The notes under the pieces were generated by a model that saw nothing but the letters and a program-made list of their open reading frames with translations, made no database searches and was not told where the DNA came from. From contig JAUWWQ010000029.1 in assembly GCA_030616775.1 (NCBI GenBank), forward strand, positions 1-53,575: a DNA stretch of 53,575 nucleotides, in the 5' to 3' direction. Positions 11,148 through 20,213 of this stretch are shown here, one piece after another. A program made the position numbers and the translations under genes. The stretch comes from Planctomycetota bacterium. Its GTDB lineage: Bacteria; Planctomycetota; Phycisphaerae; UBA1845. The stretch's first letter is position 1, and each line of letters opens with the position of its first letter.

Positions 11148-12071
11148 ATGAAGGCAAGCGTACTGGAAACGATCAAGAAATCCGCTGCAGTTCCGTCCAT
11201 CCCGCAGGTCGTGTTGCGGTTTCTCGAGATCATGCAGGACCCTCATTTCGAGTATTGCGATCTGGTAAGGGTCCTGTCTGCGGACGCGGGAACGGTCAGT
11301 GAAGTGCTGCGTTTAGCCAACTCCGCTCTGTTCGGTGTGCGGAACAAGATCGTATCATTGCAGCATGCCCTTACGCTGTTGGGCCCCAAGCGCATCCGTT
11401 CGCTTCTGCTGGGGCGGTATCTCGTCGATTCGATGTCCAAAAAGTACGTTGATGGGCTCGATATGAGATACTTCTGGCGGCGGTCATTGGCTTCCTCCGT
11501 CGTAGCCTCCCACTTCGCCGAAGTCCTAGTGCCGCGTCACCGAGACGAGGCATCAATTGGGGCCCTGCTCGCGGACATCGGCATCCCGATCCTGGCGGAG
11601 GCGTTTCCTGATACTTATAGGCCGATCCTGGCCCAATATACCCCACACGGAGATCCTATAGCGATGGACGATGAGCTGGAGGCCGTCGAGGTTACCCACG
11701 GACAGGTCTCTGCGATGGTCCTGGCGCACTGGAAGCTCCCGGAGGCGGTGACCAACGCCGTCAACCTCCATCAGTCGACGAACCCGGGAGATGGAAACAT
11801 TGCGACGGTCGCACGGGTTCTGAACGCGTCGGACCGAATCGCCAGGATACTCTGCGAAATTGCGACCCCAGAGCAGATAATTTCCGTTTGTACGGGAGCA
11901 ATCTCGTTCATCGCCGTGGACATGGAGGTTCTGGCAAAGCTCCTGCCCACCATCGAGAACGACATAGAGGAGCTTGCCGACACACTCCGGATCGACGTTA
12001 TTCCCAGTAAGGTCTACCCTCTAATCGCTGAGACCCTGCAGGAACACCTCAGCGCCCCAGCCACGGGCTGA
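11148..12071 (+). CDS. HDOD-domain signalling protein
   Basis: A 307-aa cytoplasmic protein that is essentially one HDOD domain. Signature parts are SIPQVVLRFLEIM, LSADAGTVSEVLRLANSALFG, IVSLQHALTLLGPKRIRSLL, and the ALLADIGIPILAEAFP and VTHGQVSAMVLAHWKLP segments of the HD-like fold. HDOD proteins relate to HD phosphohydrolases but usually lack catalytic metal ligands. They act in chemotaxis, motility and signalling. No fused output domain is present. The ATG at 11148 has GGAGAG 7 nt upstream, which is preferred to a TTG at 11133. Its position just before the flagellin block suggests a role in motility control, an inference from position only. Confidence 0.85.
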   Translation: MKASVLETIKKSAAVPSIPQVVLRFLEIMQDPHFEYCDLVRVLSADAGTVSEVLRLANSALFGVRNKIVSLQHALTLLGPKRIRSLLLGRYLVDSMSKKYVDGLDMRYFWRRSLASSVVASHFAEVLVPRHRDEASIGALLADIGIPILAEAFPDTYRPILAQYTPHGDPIAMDDELEAVEVTHGQVSAMVLAHWKLPEAVTNAVNLHQSTNPGDGNIATVARVLNASDRIARILCEIATPEQIISVCTGAISFIAVDMEVLAKLLPTIENDIEELADTLRIDVIPSKVYPLIAETLQEHLSAPATG

Positions 12072-12831
12072 ACCGCTGTGCCTTGACCTTATATGGCTGC
12101 TGCAATCCCTCTTACGAGCCGCGTGTGAGGGACGGATAAAGAAAGTCCTCATCTCTCGTTAGCGCGCCACCCATCAAGCACATCACCGAGGAGGCTCGGA
12201 GCTGATCCAAAACCGTTGCGCAATCAAACGTCGCCTTCCAAAAAGAGGAACTCACGGGTCATAGTCTGATTTGGACCGAGACAGCTCGCGGGCCATACCA
12301 GCCGGTAATTAGCTGAGGGAGAACGCCAAACGACCCATCCGCGGCGAGAAAACTTCTATGCGGCGCCCCCTCGGATACTCGGTGTCTGTCCGGTAAGATC
12401 GCGACAATACGCGGTTCAGGTTGGTAGGCCATGGTTATCGGGGCCTGCGGCCAACCCGGCAAACGTGAGGGGTGGTCAGAGGTCCGGATGTGTAGTCCGA
12501 ATGTACTAAAGGCGGTTTATCGGCAAGACGATTCTTCGTTTGTCATGCAGTCGGTTACTGGCCGCTTGTCCGGCTGTTCCGATAGCACCGAGGGGATCAA
12601 GAACCAAGTGGTCAGCTCGCCGAACCACGGACTTACGTAGAGGAAATGGCCGAGTATACGGCGATCGCGTTTACGAGGATCGGTCCGGCTTCAAACGGTT
12701 TCTCAGGTCGGAGCGAGCCTGTTGGGGCATAAGAGCCAGCGATAACGTCGAGTGAAGTCCGAACCTCGCGTTATGCCCTCCTCGTAGACACGGGCGCGGC
12801 TTCAAAAACGCGTTTGGAGGCATGAATCAGC
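12072..12831. other. intergenic region with a flagellin leader hairpin
   Basis: About 760 bp with no convincing gene. Near the right end, ATAACG-t-CGAG (12742-12752) pairs with CTCG-CGTTAT (12765-12774) around a 12-nt loop, forming a 10-bp stem with one bulge 58 bp before the flagellin ATG. It probably lies in the 5' untranslated leader and may affect mRNA stability or translation. GGAGG at 12816-12820 is the flagellin ribosome site. I could not assign a promoter with a convincing -35 or -24 element. Confidence 0.5.
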
Positions 12832-14355
12832 ATGACTCGGATCAACACTAACGTCCAGTCGCTCATCGCACGGCGCGCAATTGCTATTAACAACGCGTCG
12901 CTAAGCAAAGCCCTTGAACGCCTCAGTACCGGTCTGCGCATTAACTCCGGGGGGGACGATCCAGCCGGTCTGATTGCCTCGGAGACGCTGCGCTCCAACA
13001 TCAGGGCGATTTCGACGGCCATCGACAATGCCACTCGCGCGGACACGATTGTCGCCGTGGCTGAAGGCGGATTGCAGGAGGTCAGCGCACTGCTGCTGGA
13101 CCTCGAAAACCTGATCGACCAGGCGGCCAACGAGGCCGGTCTTACAAGTGACGAGGTCGAAGCCAATCAGTTGCAGATCGATTCGATCCTTCAGTCGATC
13201 AACCGTTTGGCCGAAGCGACTGCCTTCGGCGACAAGAAGCTGCTTAACGGCAATTTCGATTTCACCACCTCGGGCGTCAACATCAACGAGCCGACGGGGG
13301 CAACGCTCGACCATCTTGCCAACGTCCAGATCAACGCCGCCAAAATCGCCTCCGGTGCGTATCGACAGATCAACGTGACAAGGCTTGCCGCTTCTGAAGT
13401 GGCCCACCTCAGCGCGGTGCTGATCGGCACGGACGCTACCGGTGCCGCCAACGGAACGCTCGGAAACGCCACGACGATCCAGATTCGTGGTATTTACGGC
13501 AGCGAACTGCTCAGTTTCGCCTCGGGGACCGCCGCCGCCAGCATCGTTGCCGCAATCAACGATCGCTCCGACCTGACCGGCGTAGCAGCCTCGGCGAACA
13601 ACGGTGCATTGGGAAATGGGCCCGCGTCGATCAGTTTCCACAGCACGACCTACGGTTCGGACGCCTTCGTGGCGGTGTCCGTCCTGGAGAATGAAGGTGA
13701 CGTGGCAGGCAAAGCCCTGGACCTGGAAGGAATCACCGGGACCACGACCAAACGCGACACCGGTGTGGACGGGACATTCACCATCAACGGTGCCAGCGCG
13801 ATAATCAAGGGTCTGGAGGCCTCGGCGCGTGCCGGAGACCTGGCTCTCGACCTGATATTCTCATCAGCCTTTGGCGGCGGCACCAGCGCGGAAAGCACCA
13901 CGAGCTTCGAAATCACTGGTGGCGGGGCTGTATTTTCGATATCTCCCACGGTCGGCCTGTCTGGCCAGGAATCGATTGGGATCTCGGAAGTATCAACGGC
14001 CCACCTGGGCAACGCGAGCGTGGGATTCCTTTCGACGATCGGTTCCGGCATGGCCAATGACTTGTCCAACAAGAACTTTGCCACGGCGCAGCGAATCGTA
14101 CGAGCGGCGATAAACCATGTGGCCAGCCTGCGCGGTCGGCTCGGCGGATTCCAGAAGGACACGCTGGTAACCACGATTAACTCGCTGAGAATCGCCCGTG
14201 AGAACATGACCGCCGCTGAAAGCGCCATCCGCGATGCCGACTTCGCCGTTGAAACGTCGAACCTTACGAGAGCTCAGATCCTGGTGAGCGCATCAATGGC
14301 GGTGCTGCAGCTTGCCAATGCCCAGCCGCAGACCACTCTCGCGTTACTCGGTTAG
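12832..14355 (+). CDS. fliC: flagellin (first copy)
   Basis: A 507-aa filament subunit. The N-terminal D0/D1 region is canonical (TRINTNVQSLIARRA, then RLSTGLRINSGGDDPAGL). The C-terminal D1/D0 helices are also canonical (ENMTAAESAIRDADFAVETS, NLTRAQILVSASMAVLQLAN, ending TTLALLG). Between them, at about residues 140-430, lies a variable surface domain with beta-rich repeats (TTIQIRGIYGSELLSFASG; FEITGGGAVFSISP). It is exported by the flagellar type III system, for which FliS is the chaperone. GGAGG lies 11 nt upstream. A second, clearly paralogous flagellin follows 312 bp downstream, so the filament may contain two subunit types. Confidence 0.95.
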   Translation: MTRINTNVQSLIARRAIAINNASLSKALERLSTGLRINSGGDDPAGLIASETLRSNIRAISTAIDNATRADTIVAVAEGGLQEVSALLLDLENLIDQAANEAGLTSDEVEANQLQIDSILQSINRLAEATAFGDKKLLNGNFDFTTSGVNINEPTGATLDHLANVQINAAKIASGAYRQINVTRLAASEVAHLSAVLIGTDATGAANGTLGNATTIQIRGIYGSELLSFASGTAAASIVAAINDRSDLTGVAASANNGALGNGPASISFHSTTYGSDAFVAVSVLENEGDVAGKALDLEGITGTTTKRDTGVDGTFTINGASAIIKGLEASARAGDLALDLIFSSAFGGGTSAESTTSFEITGGGAVFSISPTVGLSGQESIGISEVSTAHLGNASVGFLSTIGSGMANDLSNKNFATAQRIVRAAINHVASLRGRLGGFQKDTLVTTINSLRIARENMTAAESAIRDADFAVETSNLTRAQILVSASMAVLQLANAQPQTTLALLG

Positions 14356-14667
14356 CAGGCCTGGCAGTCCTTTCAAAGGCAAGTCTGGCGGAAATGAACG
14401 CTGCCTGGCGTGACCGACGCCGGTCAGTCTGATTGTCCATTCCCGATTCAGGCCCGGCCCGTATTTCTGAGGGCCGATAACCGCCCACTATCTAAAGAAG
14501 GTCCGATTATCCGCCGAAAAGCCGGGTGAGCACGCTTCACATCCCAACGGTGGGCTGCCCAAGGGACGACCGGGATGTGCGAGCACCTACGGTGACAGTT
14601 GCACAAGGCGGTGCGACCTGTGGTGTCGAAGTGGTGACACCGCAAATGAGCCGTCAGGGAGGACGCG
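14356..14667. other. spacer between the two flagellin genes
   Basis: 312 bp without a gene. The sequence GCCGATAA at 14473-14480 equals the -10 consensus of flagellar sigma-28 promoters. However, no TAAA-like -35 lies 15 nt upstream, so promoter status is uncertain. GGGAGGA just before the GTG at 14668 is a clear ribosome site. No T-rich terminator is seen after the first flagellin. Confidence 0.4.
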
Positions 14668-16119
14668 GTGAGCCGTATCCATTCCAACATACCCGCCCTT
14701 CGGGCGATTCACCAGCTTCAGCGCAACCACAATGACCTGAGTCTTCACCTTGGCCGGCTGGCGACAGGGCTACGCATCAATCGCGGTGCTGACGATCCGG
14801 CCGGGCTCATCGTCTCCGAGCGCCTGCGATCGGAGATCCGCACCATCCAGCAGGCGATCGACAACTCCATTCGGGCAAGCAACGTGATCTCGGTGGCCGA
14901 AGGCGCGCTCAACGAAGTCTCTGCGTTGCTGCTGGACCTGCAAGGTCTTATCGTCGAGACGTCCAACGAAGCGGGCCTCCTCGAAGAGGAGGTCAACGCC
15001 AATCAACTTCAGATAGACTCGATTCTAGACAGCCTCGACCGGATCGCGAATACCACAACATTCGCGGGAAGGAAGCTGCTGGACGGTAGCCAGGCCTACC
15101 TTACTTCCGGGATTCCGCGGGCAGCGTTCCAGTCAGTCCAGCTATTTGGGGCACGACTGCAGGCCGGCAGCGCCCGGCAGGTTCGTGTTCAGGTGACCCA
15201 GTCGGCACAGACAGCTCAGGTCGCCTTCATCGGATCGAACCTGGTCGGTCCGTCCACAACCTCCGCCACAACCATCGAGATAAGAGGCACACTGGGTGCC
15301 GAGCTGCTTACATTCGCTTCGGGCACCTCTCTCGGGCAAATCCGGGCAGCGATCAATAGCGTCATCGCGGTGACCGGGGTGTCTGCGGTGGTATCGACAC
15401 CGAGTGTGGCCGGCGTGGCCAGCGCGCTTCTGCTAAACAGTACGACCGTAGGTTCCGATGCATTTGTCTCCGTGGAGCCGCTCAGCGGTGCATTCATAGT
15501 CGCGGGCAATCACAATATGATTCACCGGGACACCGGCGTCGACGCCGGAGTGTCGGTGGATGGGCAGCCGGCCTCGGTCCAAGGACTACAGGCCGACATA
15601 CGCTCGAACGGCCTGGACGCAAGGCTCCACCTGACACGGACATTCGCCCAGACTCTGTCATCGGCCACCTTCGCCATCACCGGGGGAGGTGCATTATTCC
15701 AGCTCACGCCGGAGGTGACACCACATGGACAGATAAATTTCGGGTTCAACTCGGTCTCGATCACGCACCTCGGCGACCCCGTCACAGGTCTGATGTACAC
15801 GCTCCGCTCAGGCAACACCAACGACCTGAAGAGTAAGAACTTCTTCACGGCCCAACAGATTGTCACCGAGGCGATCGACCAGGTGTCCTTCTATCGCGGG
15901 CGGTTGGGCAATGTGCAGAGGAACCATATTGAACCGAACATCAACAGTCAGAAGGTGGCGTTGGAGAACGTCACGGCCTCCGAATCGACCATCCGCGACG
16001 CCGACATGGCTGTGGAAGTCTCGGCCCTTACCCGGGCTCAGATCCTGGTCCAGAGTACGCAGAGCACCCTGCAAATCGCCAACTCCGTGCCCAACATGGT
16101 GCTGTCACTACTAAGATAG
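14668..16119 (+). CDS. flagellin (second, divergent copy)
   Basis: A 483-aa flagellin starting at GTG with GGGAGGA upstream. The D0/D1 ends match the first copy in pattern but not closely: SRIHSNIPALRAIHQLQRNH versus the TRINTNVQSL type, then LATGLRINRGADDPAGLIVS. The C-terminus has ENVTASESTIRDADMAVEVS and ALTRAQILVQSTQSTLQIAN, ending MVLSLLR. The central domain keeps the same module order as the first copy (TTIEIRGTLGAELLTFASG; FAITGGGALFQLTPEV), so the pair arose by an old tandem duplication. It may be a minor, basal or hook-proximal filament subunit, which is inference. FliD follows 249 bp downstream. Confidence 0.93.
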   Translation: MSRIHSNIPALRAIHQLQRNHNDLSLHLGRLATGLRINRGADDPAGLIVSERLRSEIRTIQQAIDNSIRASNVISVAEGALNEVSALLLDLQGLIVETSNEAGLLEEEVNANQLQIDSILDSLDRIANTTTFAGRKLLDGSQAYLTSGIPRAAFQSVQLFGARLQAGSARQVRVQVTQSAQTAQVAFIGSNLVGPSTTSATTIEIRGTLGAELLTFASGTSLGQIRAAINSVIAVTGVSAVVSTPSVAGVASALLLNSTTVGSDAFVSVEPLSGAFIVAGNHNMIHRDTGVDAGVSVDGQPASVQGLQADIRSNGLDARLHLTRTFAQTLSSATFAITGGGALFQLTPEVTPHGQINFGFNSVSITHLGDPVTGLMYTLRSGNTNDLKSKNFFTAQQIVTEAIDQVSFYRGRLGNVQRNHIEPNINSQKVALENVTASESTIRDADMAVEVSALTRAQILVQSTQSTLQIANSVPNMVLSLLR

Positions 16120-16368
16120 ATGGTCGTACAGCACAGATGTCCCGTTCTGCTGCTGAAGCGGCGTTGGAGGACTGCCCCAGCCCGAGAGCGTTCACATCAC
16201 GGCTCTTCGGCAGAAAGCCAATGGCGGCGTACCGGTATAAGTGACCCGCACATTTGAGTCGATCCCACAGGCCGACCGATAACAGAGGGAGGGATTTGGT
16301 GTGCGCGCCGGCCGAGGAGGTGGGTGCGGTCACGAACGCGCAAGATTTAGCAGCGGGTTGACAGTGTC

Positions 16369-19300
16369 ATGAGCGGGATATCGAGTGGTATCGGGCTGAT
16401 ATCGGGGATCGATACGGCCACTTTGATCGATCAACTCATCGCCATAGAACGGAGGCCGGTCAACACCCTGCAAGCCCGCGTTGATGCTCTGGACGTACAA
16501 CGGGCTGCGTTTATGGGGCTGTCCGCGCAGCTACTGGCGGTTCAGAACGCCATCCTGGGCTTCGGCCGACCTTCATTCTTCAGGCGGTTCAACTCCGCCA
16601 GTACCAACGAGAGTATCCTTACCGCCAATGCCGGAGAGACGGCCGCACCGGGCTCTTACACCTTCCGGGTCCGCTCGATGGTGACGAACCATTCGCTTAT
16701 AAGCCGCGGGTTCGCCGACGCCGACAGAACGCCTGTGGGAGTCGGCGCGTTGACCGTCGAGGTGGGCAACGGCAGGGTCAACAAAAGTACCCAGCTCGAC
16801 ACGCTCAACGGCGGAGCAGGCGTCCGGCGCGGCGTCATCACCATCACCGATCCCAGCGGAGCCTCGGCGGACATCGACCTGTCCACGGCACTTAAGATCG
16901 ACGACGTGCTTAACGCCATCAACTCAAACACGGCGATCAACGTTCGTGCAAGTGTCACCGGCGTGTCGTCAAACGGCGCCACCGGCGACCGCATCGTCAT
17001 TGAAGACCTCACCGGCGGCACAGGTGCTTTTGTAGTCGCCGACAAGGACGGCGGATCGACCGCTGCCGATCTGGGGATCGTGATAGACGCGGCTGTCGAC
17101 CGTGTCGATGGACACGACCTGGTCCGCCTTTCGTCATCCACACCGCTTTCCATGCTCAACGACGGGAATGGCGTGGGCAGGTTCAGGGCGGATACCGACC
17201 TGAAGTTCAGCACGACCTTGGGTGACTTCACCGTCTCGCTGACAAATATCCTGGCGACACGGCTTGACACCGACTTGAGGATGCTCAACAGCGGCAACGG
17301 CGTCCGCCTGGGGACCATCCGTATAACAGACCGCAGCGGAACATCCGCCGAGATTGATCTGTCAAGCGCCAGAAGCGTGCGGGACGTGCTCGACGCGATC
17401 AATGCCGCTGGCATATCGGTCAGCGCCACAGTCATACAGGTCAACGATGACTCCTTCTTCCAGATCACCGATACATCGGACATCCCGGAAGAGGCCGAAC
17501 ACGCGGACAAGCTCAAGATCGAGGATGTGACCGGGTTCGCAGCGGCCGATCTCGGCATCGCCGGCGAGGTCGAAGGCACCTACGTGCACGGCCAGGACAT
17601 CTACCGGATCGAGACCATCGGCGATGTCGTCAACGCCATCAACTTCGCGCCGGACAATAACTCGTTCGTCCAAGCGTCGATCTCCCAGGATGGCAACGGC
17701 ATCACCCTGCGGGCCCTGGGACTGGGAAACACCTTTACGGTCACTCCGGGAGAGAACGAAGATGGAGAGGTGTCGACGGCGGCGCGCGACCTCGGCTTGC
17801 TGGGTGCCGAGGGTGTTGCGTTGTATGAATCGCACCACTTAGTTGCCGGCCTTGATACCGTCCTCTTGCATTCGCTTAACGGCGGTCAAGGCGTCGGAGT
17901 GGGCACGGTGAGATTGACGGATCGCGCCGGCCAGACCACGAGCATCGACTTCTCCGACGCGCATACCCTTCAGGACGTGATCGACCTGATCAACCTGGAC
18001 GATATGACTTCGCTGGTAGCGTCGGTCAACGCCGCGGGCAACGGTATGGTCCTTGGCGATGAGTCCGGCGGTACCGACCCCGTGATCATCGAGGACGTGA
18101 GCGGGACACTGGCCGCCGATCTGAGTATCGCGGGTACGTTCACCGAGGCGGATGGCGAAAGCATCAACAGCGGCAACCTGCAGCTACAGTACATTTCGCG
18201 GCAGACGCTCCTGGCGGATCTTAACGGAGGGCGCGGAGTCACGCCGGGTACCTTCCGCATTACGGATTCCAACGGTGCGGTCTACGTCGTCAATCTCAGC
18301 GACACGGCCAAGACAATGGGTGACGTGATCGACGCCATCAATCGTGTCGCCCCGGACACGATCGAGGCCCGCATCAACGACACCGGCGACGGCATCGTGG
18401 TTGTGGACACCTCCGGCGGCGCAACTCCGCTGAGCATCGAGGACCGCGATGGCGGTCGCGCTGCCGCCGACCTGCGGCTGACGGGCACGGCTGGGGCGGG
18501 AGAAAACTTCATTGACGGGTCGTTTGAGTTTCGCATCGAGATTGACGCCCAGGACACGCTCGAGTCGATCTCGCAGAAGATCAATGATCTGGGTGCCGGT
18601 TTTACGGCATCGGTCCTCAATCACGGCGGTACGGTCAATCCCTACAGCCTGACCATCACCTCGGAGGTGTCGGGTCGACGAGGCGAACTTCTGATCGATT
18701 CCATCGGTGTGGATCTCGGGTTGACCACGCTGTCCCGGGCGCAAGACGCCGTGATCACGATCGGTGACGATACGTCAGCCAATCCGCTCGTCGTGTCGAG
18801 CCCGACCAACACGGTGGAGGGTGTCGTCGATGGGGTGACGCTAAACCTGCTCTCCCCTAGCGATGAGCCCGTAACCCTCACGATCAGTCAGGATCTCGAC
18901 GGCATCGTCCAGGCCGTCAAGACGTTTGTCGAGAAGTACAACAACGCGCTGAATACCATCGACAATAACACCCGCTTCAATCCCGATACATACGAGCGGG
19001 GTCCCTTGCTCGGCGATCGCACCGTCAATCTGGTGCGAAACCGTTTGCTTCGCGTCATGCTCAGGCGGTTTGAGGGCACTGACGAGTCGGTATCAAGGCT
19101 GTTTTCCGTGGGACTGCGTCTGGGGACGGGCAATCGCCTGGAGTTTGATGAGGAGCGGTTCCGTGATGTTTATGGAGAATCGCCCAAGCTTGTAGAAGAG
19201 CTCTTTACCCAGGAAGACACGGGATTCGCGGCCGTTCTCCAGGATACGCTCGAGGAGTTGACGCGGGACTTCGATGGGGTAATCAGCCGCAAGGACGACC

Positions 19301-19473
19301 TGCTGAAAGATCAGCAGGAGCTGCTCAACAAGCGGATTGACGGCCTAAACGTGTTGCTGGATGCCAAGCGTGCCCGGCTTGAGGCCCAGTTCGTCGCCCT
19401 GGAATCTTCGTTGGCAGCGCTGCAAGCCCAGCAAACCGCCCTTGGCTCGCTTGCCCAGATGGCTATGGGGTAA
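16369..19473 (+). CDS. fliD: flagellar cap protein FliD (HAP2), greatly enlarged
   Basis: FliD caps the growing filament and helps flagellin fold into place. At 1034 aa this copy is roughly double the usual 450-650. The N-terminus is classical (SGISSGIGLISGIDTATLID, then coiled-coil residues 30-65, FliD_N). The C-terminus is also classical (VDGVTLNLLSPSDEPVTLTI, AVKTFVEKYNNALNTID, then a coiled coil at about 985-1025). In between are four copies of a roughly 90-residue module starting at about residues 143, 303, 499 and 616. Each has LNxGxGVxxGxxxITD, then a D-rich IDLS and VxDVxxAIN segment, ending AADLxIxG. These resemble the flagellin hook IN motif. No clear ribosome site precedes the ATG. 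FliS follows. Confidence 0.95.
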   Translation: MSGISSGIGLISGIDTATLIDQLIAIERRPVNTLQARVDALDVQRAAFMGLSAQLLAVQNAILGFGRPSFFRRFNSASTNESILTANAGETAAPGSYTFRVRSMVTNHSLISRGFADADRTPVGVGALTVEVGNGRVNKSTQLDTLNGGAGVRRGVITITDPSGASADIDLSTALKIDDVLNAINSNTAINVRASVTGVSSNGATGDRIVIEDLTGGTGAFVVADKDGGSTAADLGIVIDAAVDRVDGHDLVRLSSSTPLSMLNDGNGVGRFRADTDLKFSTTLGDFTVSLTNILATRLDTDLRMLNSGNGVRLGTIRITDRSGTSAEIDLSSARSVRDVLDAINAAGISVSATVIQVNDDSFFQITDTSDIPEEAEHADKLKIEDVTGFAAADLGIAGEVEGTYVHGQDIYRIETIGDVVNAINFAPDNNSFVQASISQDGNGITLRALGLGNTFTVTPGENEDGEVSTAARDLGLLGAEGVALYESHHLVAGLDTVLLHSLNGGQGVGVGTVRLTDRAGQTTSIDFSDAHTLQDVIDLINLDDMTSLVASVNAAGNGMVLGDESGGTDPVIIEDVSGTLAADLSIAGTFTEADGESINSGNLQLQYISRQTLLADLNGGRGVTPGTFRITDSNGAVYVVNLSDTAKTMGDVIDAINRVAPDTIEARINDTGDGIVVVDTSGGATPLSIEDRDGGRAAADLRLTGTAGAGENFIDGSFEFRIEIDAQDTLESISQKINDLGAGFTASVLNHGGTVNPYSLTITSEVSGRRGELLIDSIGVDLGLTTLSRAQDAVITIGDDTSANPLVVSSPTNTVEGVVDGVTLNLLSPSDEPVTLTISQDLDGIVQAVKTFVEKYNNALNTIDNNTRFNPDTYERGPLLGDRTVNLVRNRLLRVMLRRFEGTDESVSRLFSVGLRLGTGNRLEFDEERFRDVYGESPKLVEELFTQEDTGFAAVLQDTLEELTRDFDGVISRKDDLLKDQQELLNKRIDGLNVLLDAKRARLEAQFVALESSLAALQAQQTALGSLAQMAMG

Positions 19474-19574
19474 GCGGTCTAATAGTCCCGTGCTTTGTGT
19501 TATCGGGCCGTCTAGCACCGCGAGCGGTTGCGGTAGTTATGCCACTCACTCTAGCGACCGATAGTATCAGCGAT

Positions 19575-20033
19575 ATGGGCGATGCAAGCGAAAACCCTTA
19601 CCTTCGTGACGCGGTGATGACCGCAACACCCGAGCAGCTACAGCTAATGCTGTACGACGGCTGCATTCGCTTCGCACTCCAGGCTCGCGATGCCATCGAG
19701 AAAAACGACTACGAGACCTCGTATGAAAAACTGGGGCGGGCCCAGCAAATCATCATCGAGATGGACAACGGCCTCAACTACGACGTCAACCGCGAGCTGT
19801 GTGAGCGTGTGGCCTCGATCTACAACTTCTTGTATCGCAAGCTGGTCGACGCCAGCATCCACCGCGATATTGGTGCGATCAATGACGCCCTCAAGGTGCT
19901 CCGCGTCGAACGCGAGACCTGGCAGATCCTGGTCGACAAGGTCAACAAGGCCCGGCAGCACACCGAGGGCGAGCAACGCGATCCCTCCCAGCAGGGTGAC
20001 GCAGCATCGGTCAGCTTCTCGGCGGAGGGATAG
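19575..20033 (+). CDS. fliS: flagellar export chaperone FliS
   Basis: FliS binds the flagellin C-terminus in the cytoplasm, preventing premature polymerisation and guiding export. About 152 aa from the ATG at 19575, close to the family's usual 125-150. Family signatures are NPYLRDAVMTATPEQLQLML, YDGCIRFALQARDAI, then GLNYDVNRELCERVASIYNF and REAW-like RETWQIL. The reading frame is open back to 19497, but those extra 26 residues are not FliS-like. No strong ribosome site marks either start. It lies about 100 bp after fliD, the typical fliD-fliS order. The C-terminal 20 residues (QRDPSQQGD...) are a poorly conserved tail. Confidence 0.93.
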   Translation: MGDASENPYLRDAVMTATPEQLQLMLYDGCIRFALQARDAIEKNDYETSYEKLGRAQQIIIEMDNGLNYDVNRELCERVASIYNFLYRKLVDASIHRDIGAINDALKVLRVERETWQILVDKVNKARQHTEGEQRDPSQQGDAASVSFSAEG

Positions 20034-20213
20034 GCGTCGGCAGCTTGGCCTCTTCCCGGAAGACGACGACTGCTGTCGATGCATTTCCGCTGACGGACTT
20101 GCCGCAACGTCGCCCCCTTCCTATAGTCCAGGCGTATAGTGCGCGGCTGTCAGTACCACCAAGCATCGGTGGCATCGAGTCGGAGCCGAGTCACCTGGTT
20201 CGGAGCACAAAGG

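Noticed and set aside
14473-14480. GCCGATAA as flagellar sigma-28 -10 element, with similar CGATAAC at 12740 and 16277
   Set aside because: No matching TAAA -35 at the proper spacing at any of the three, and the CGATAAC heptamer also occurs inside unrelated genes, so it is too common here to count.
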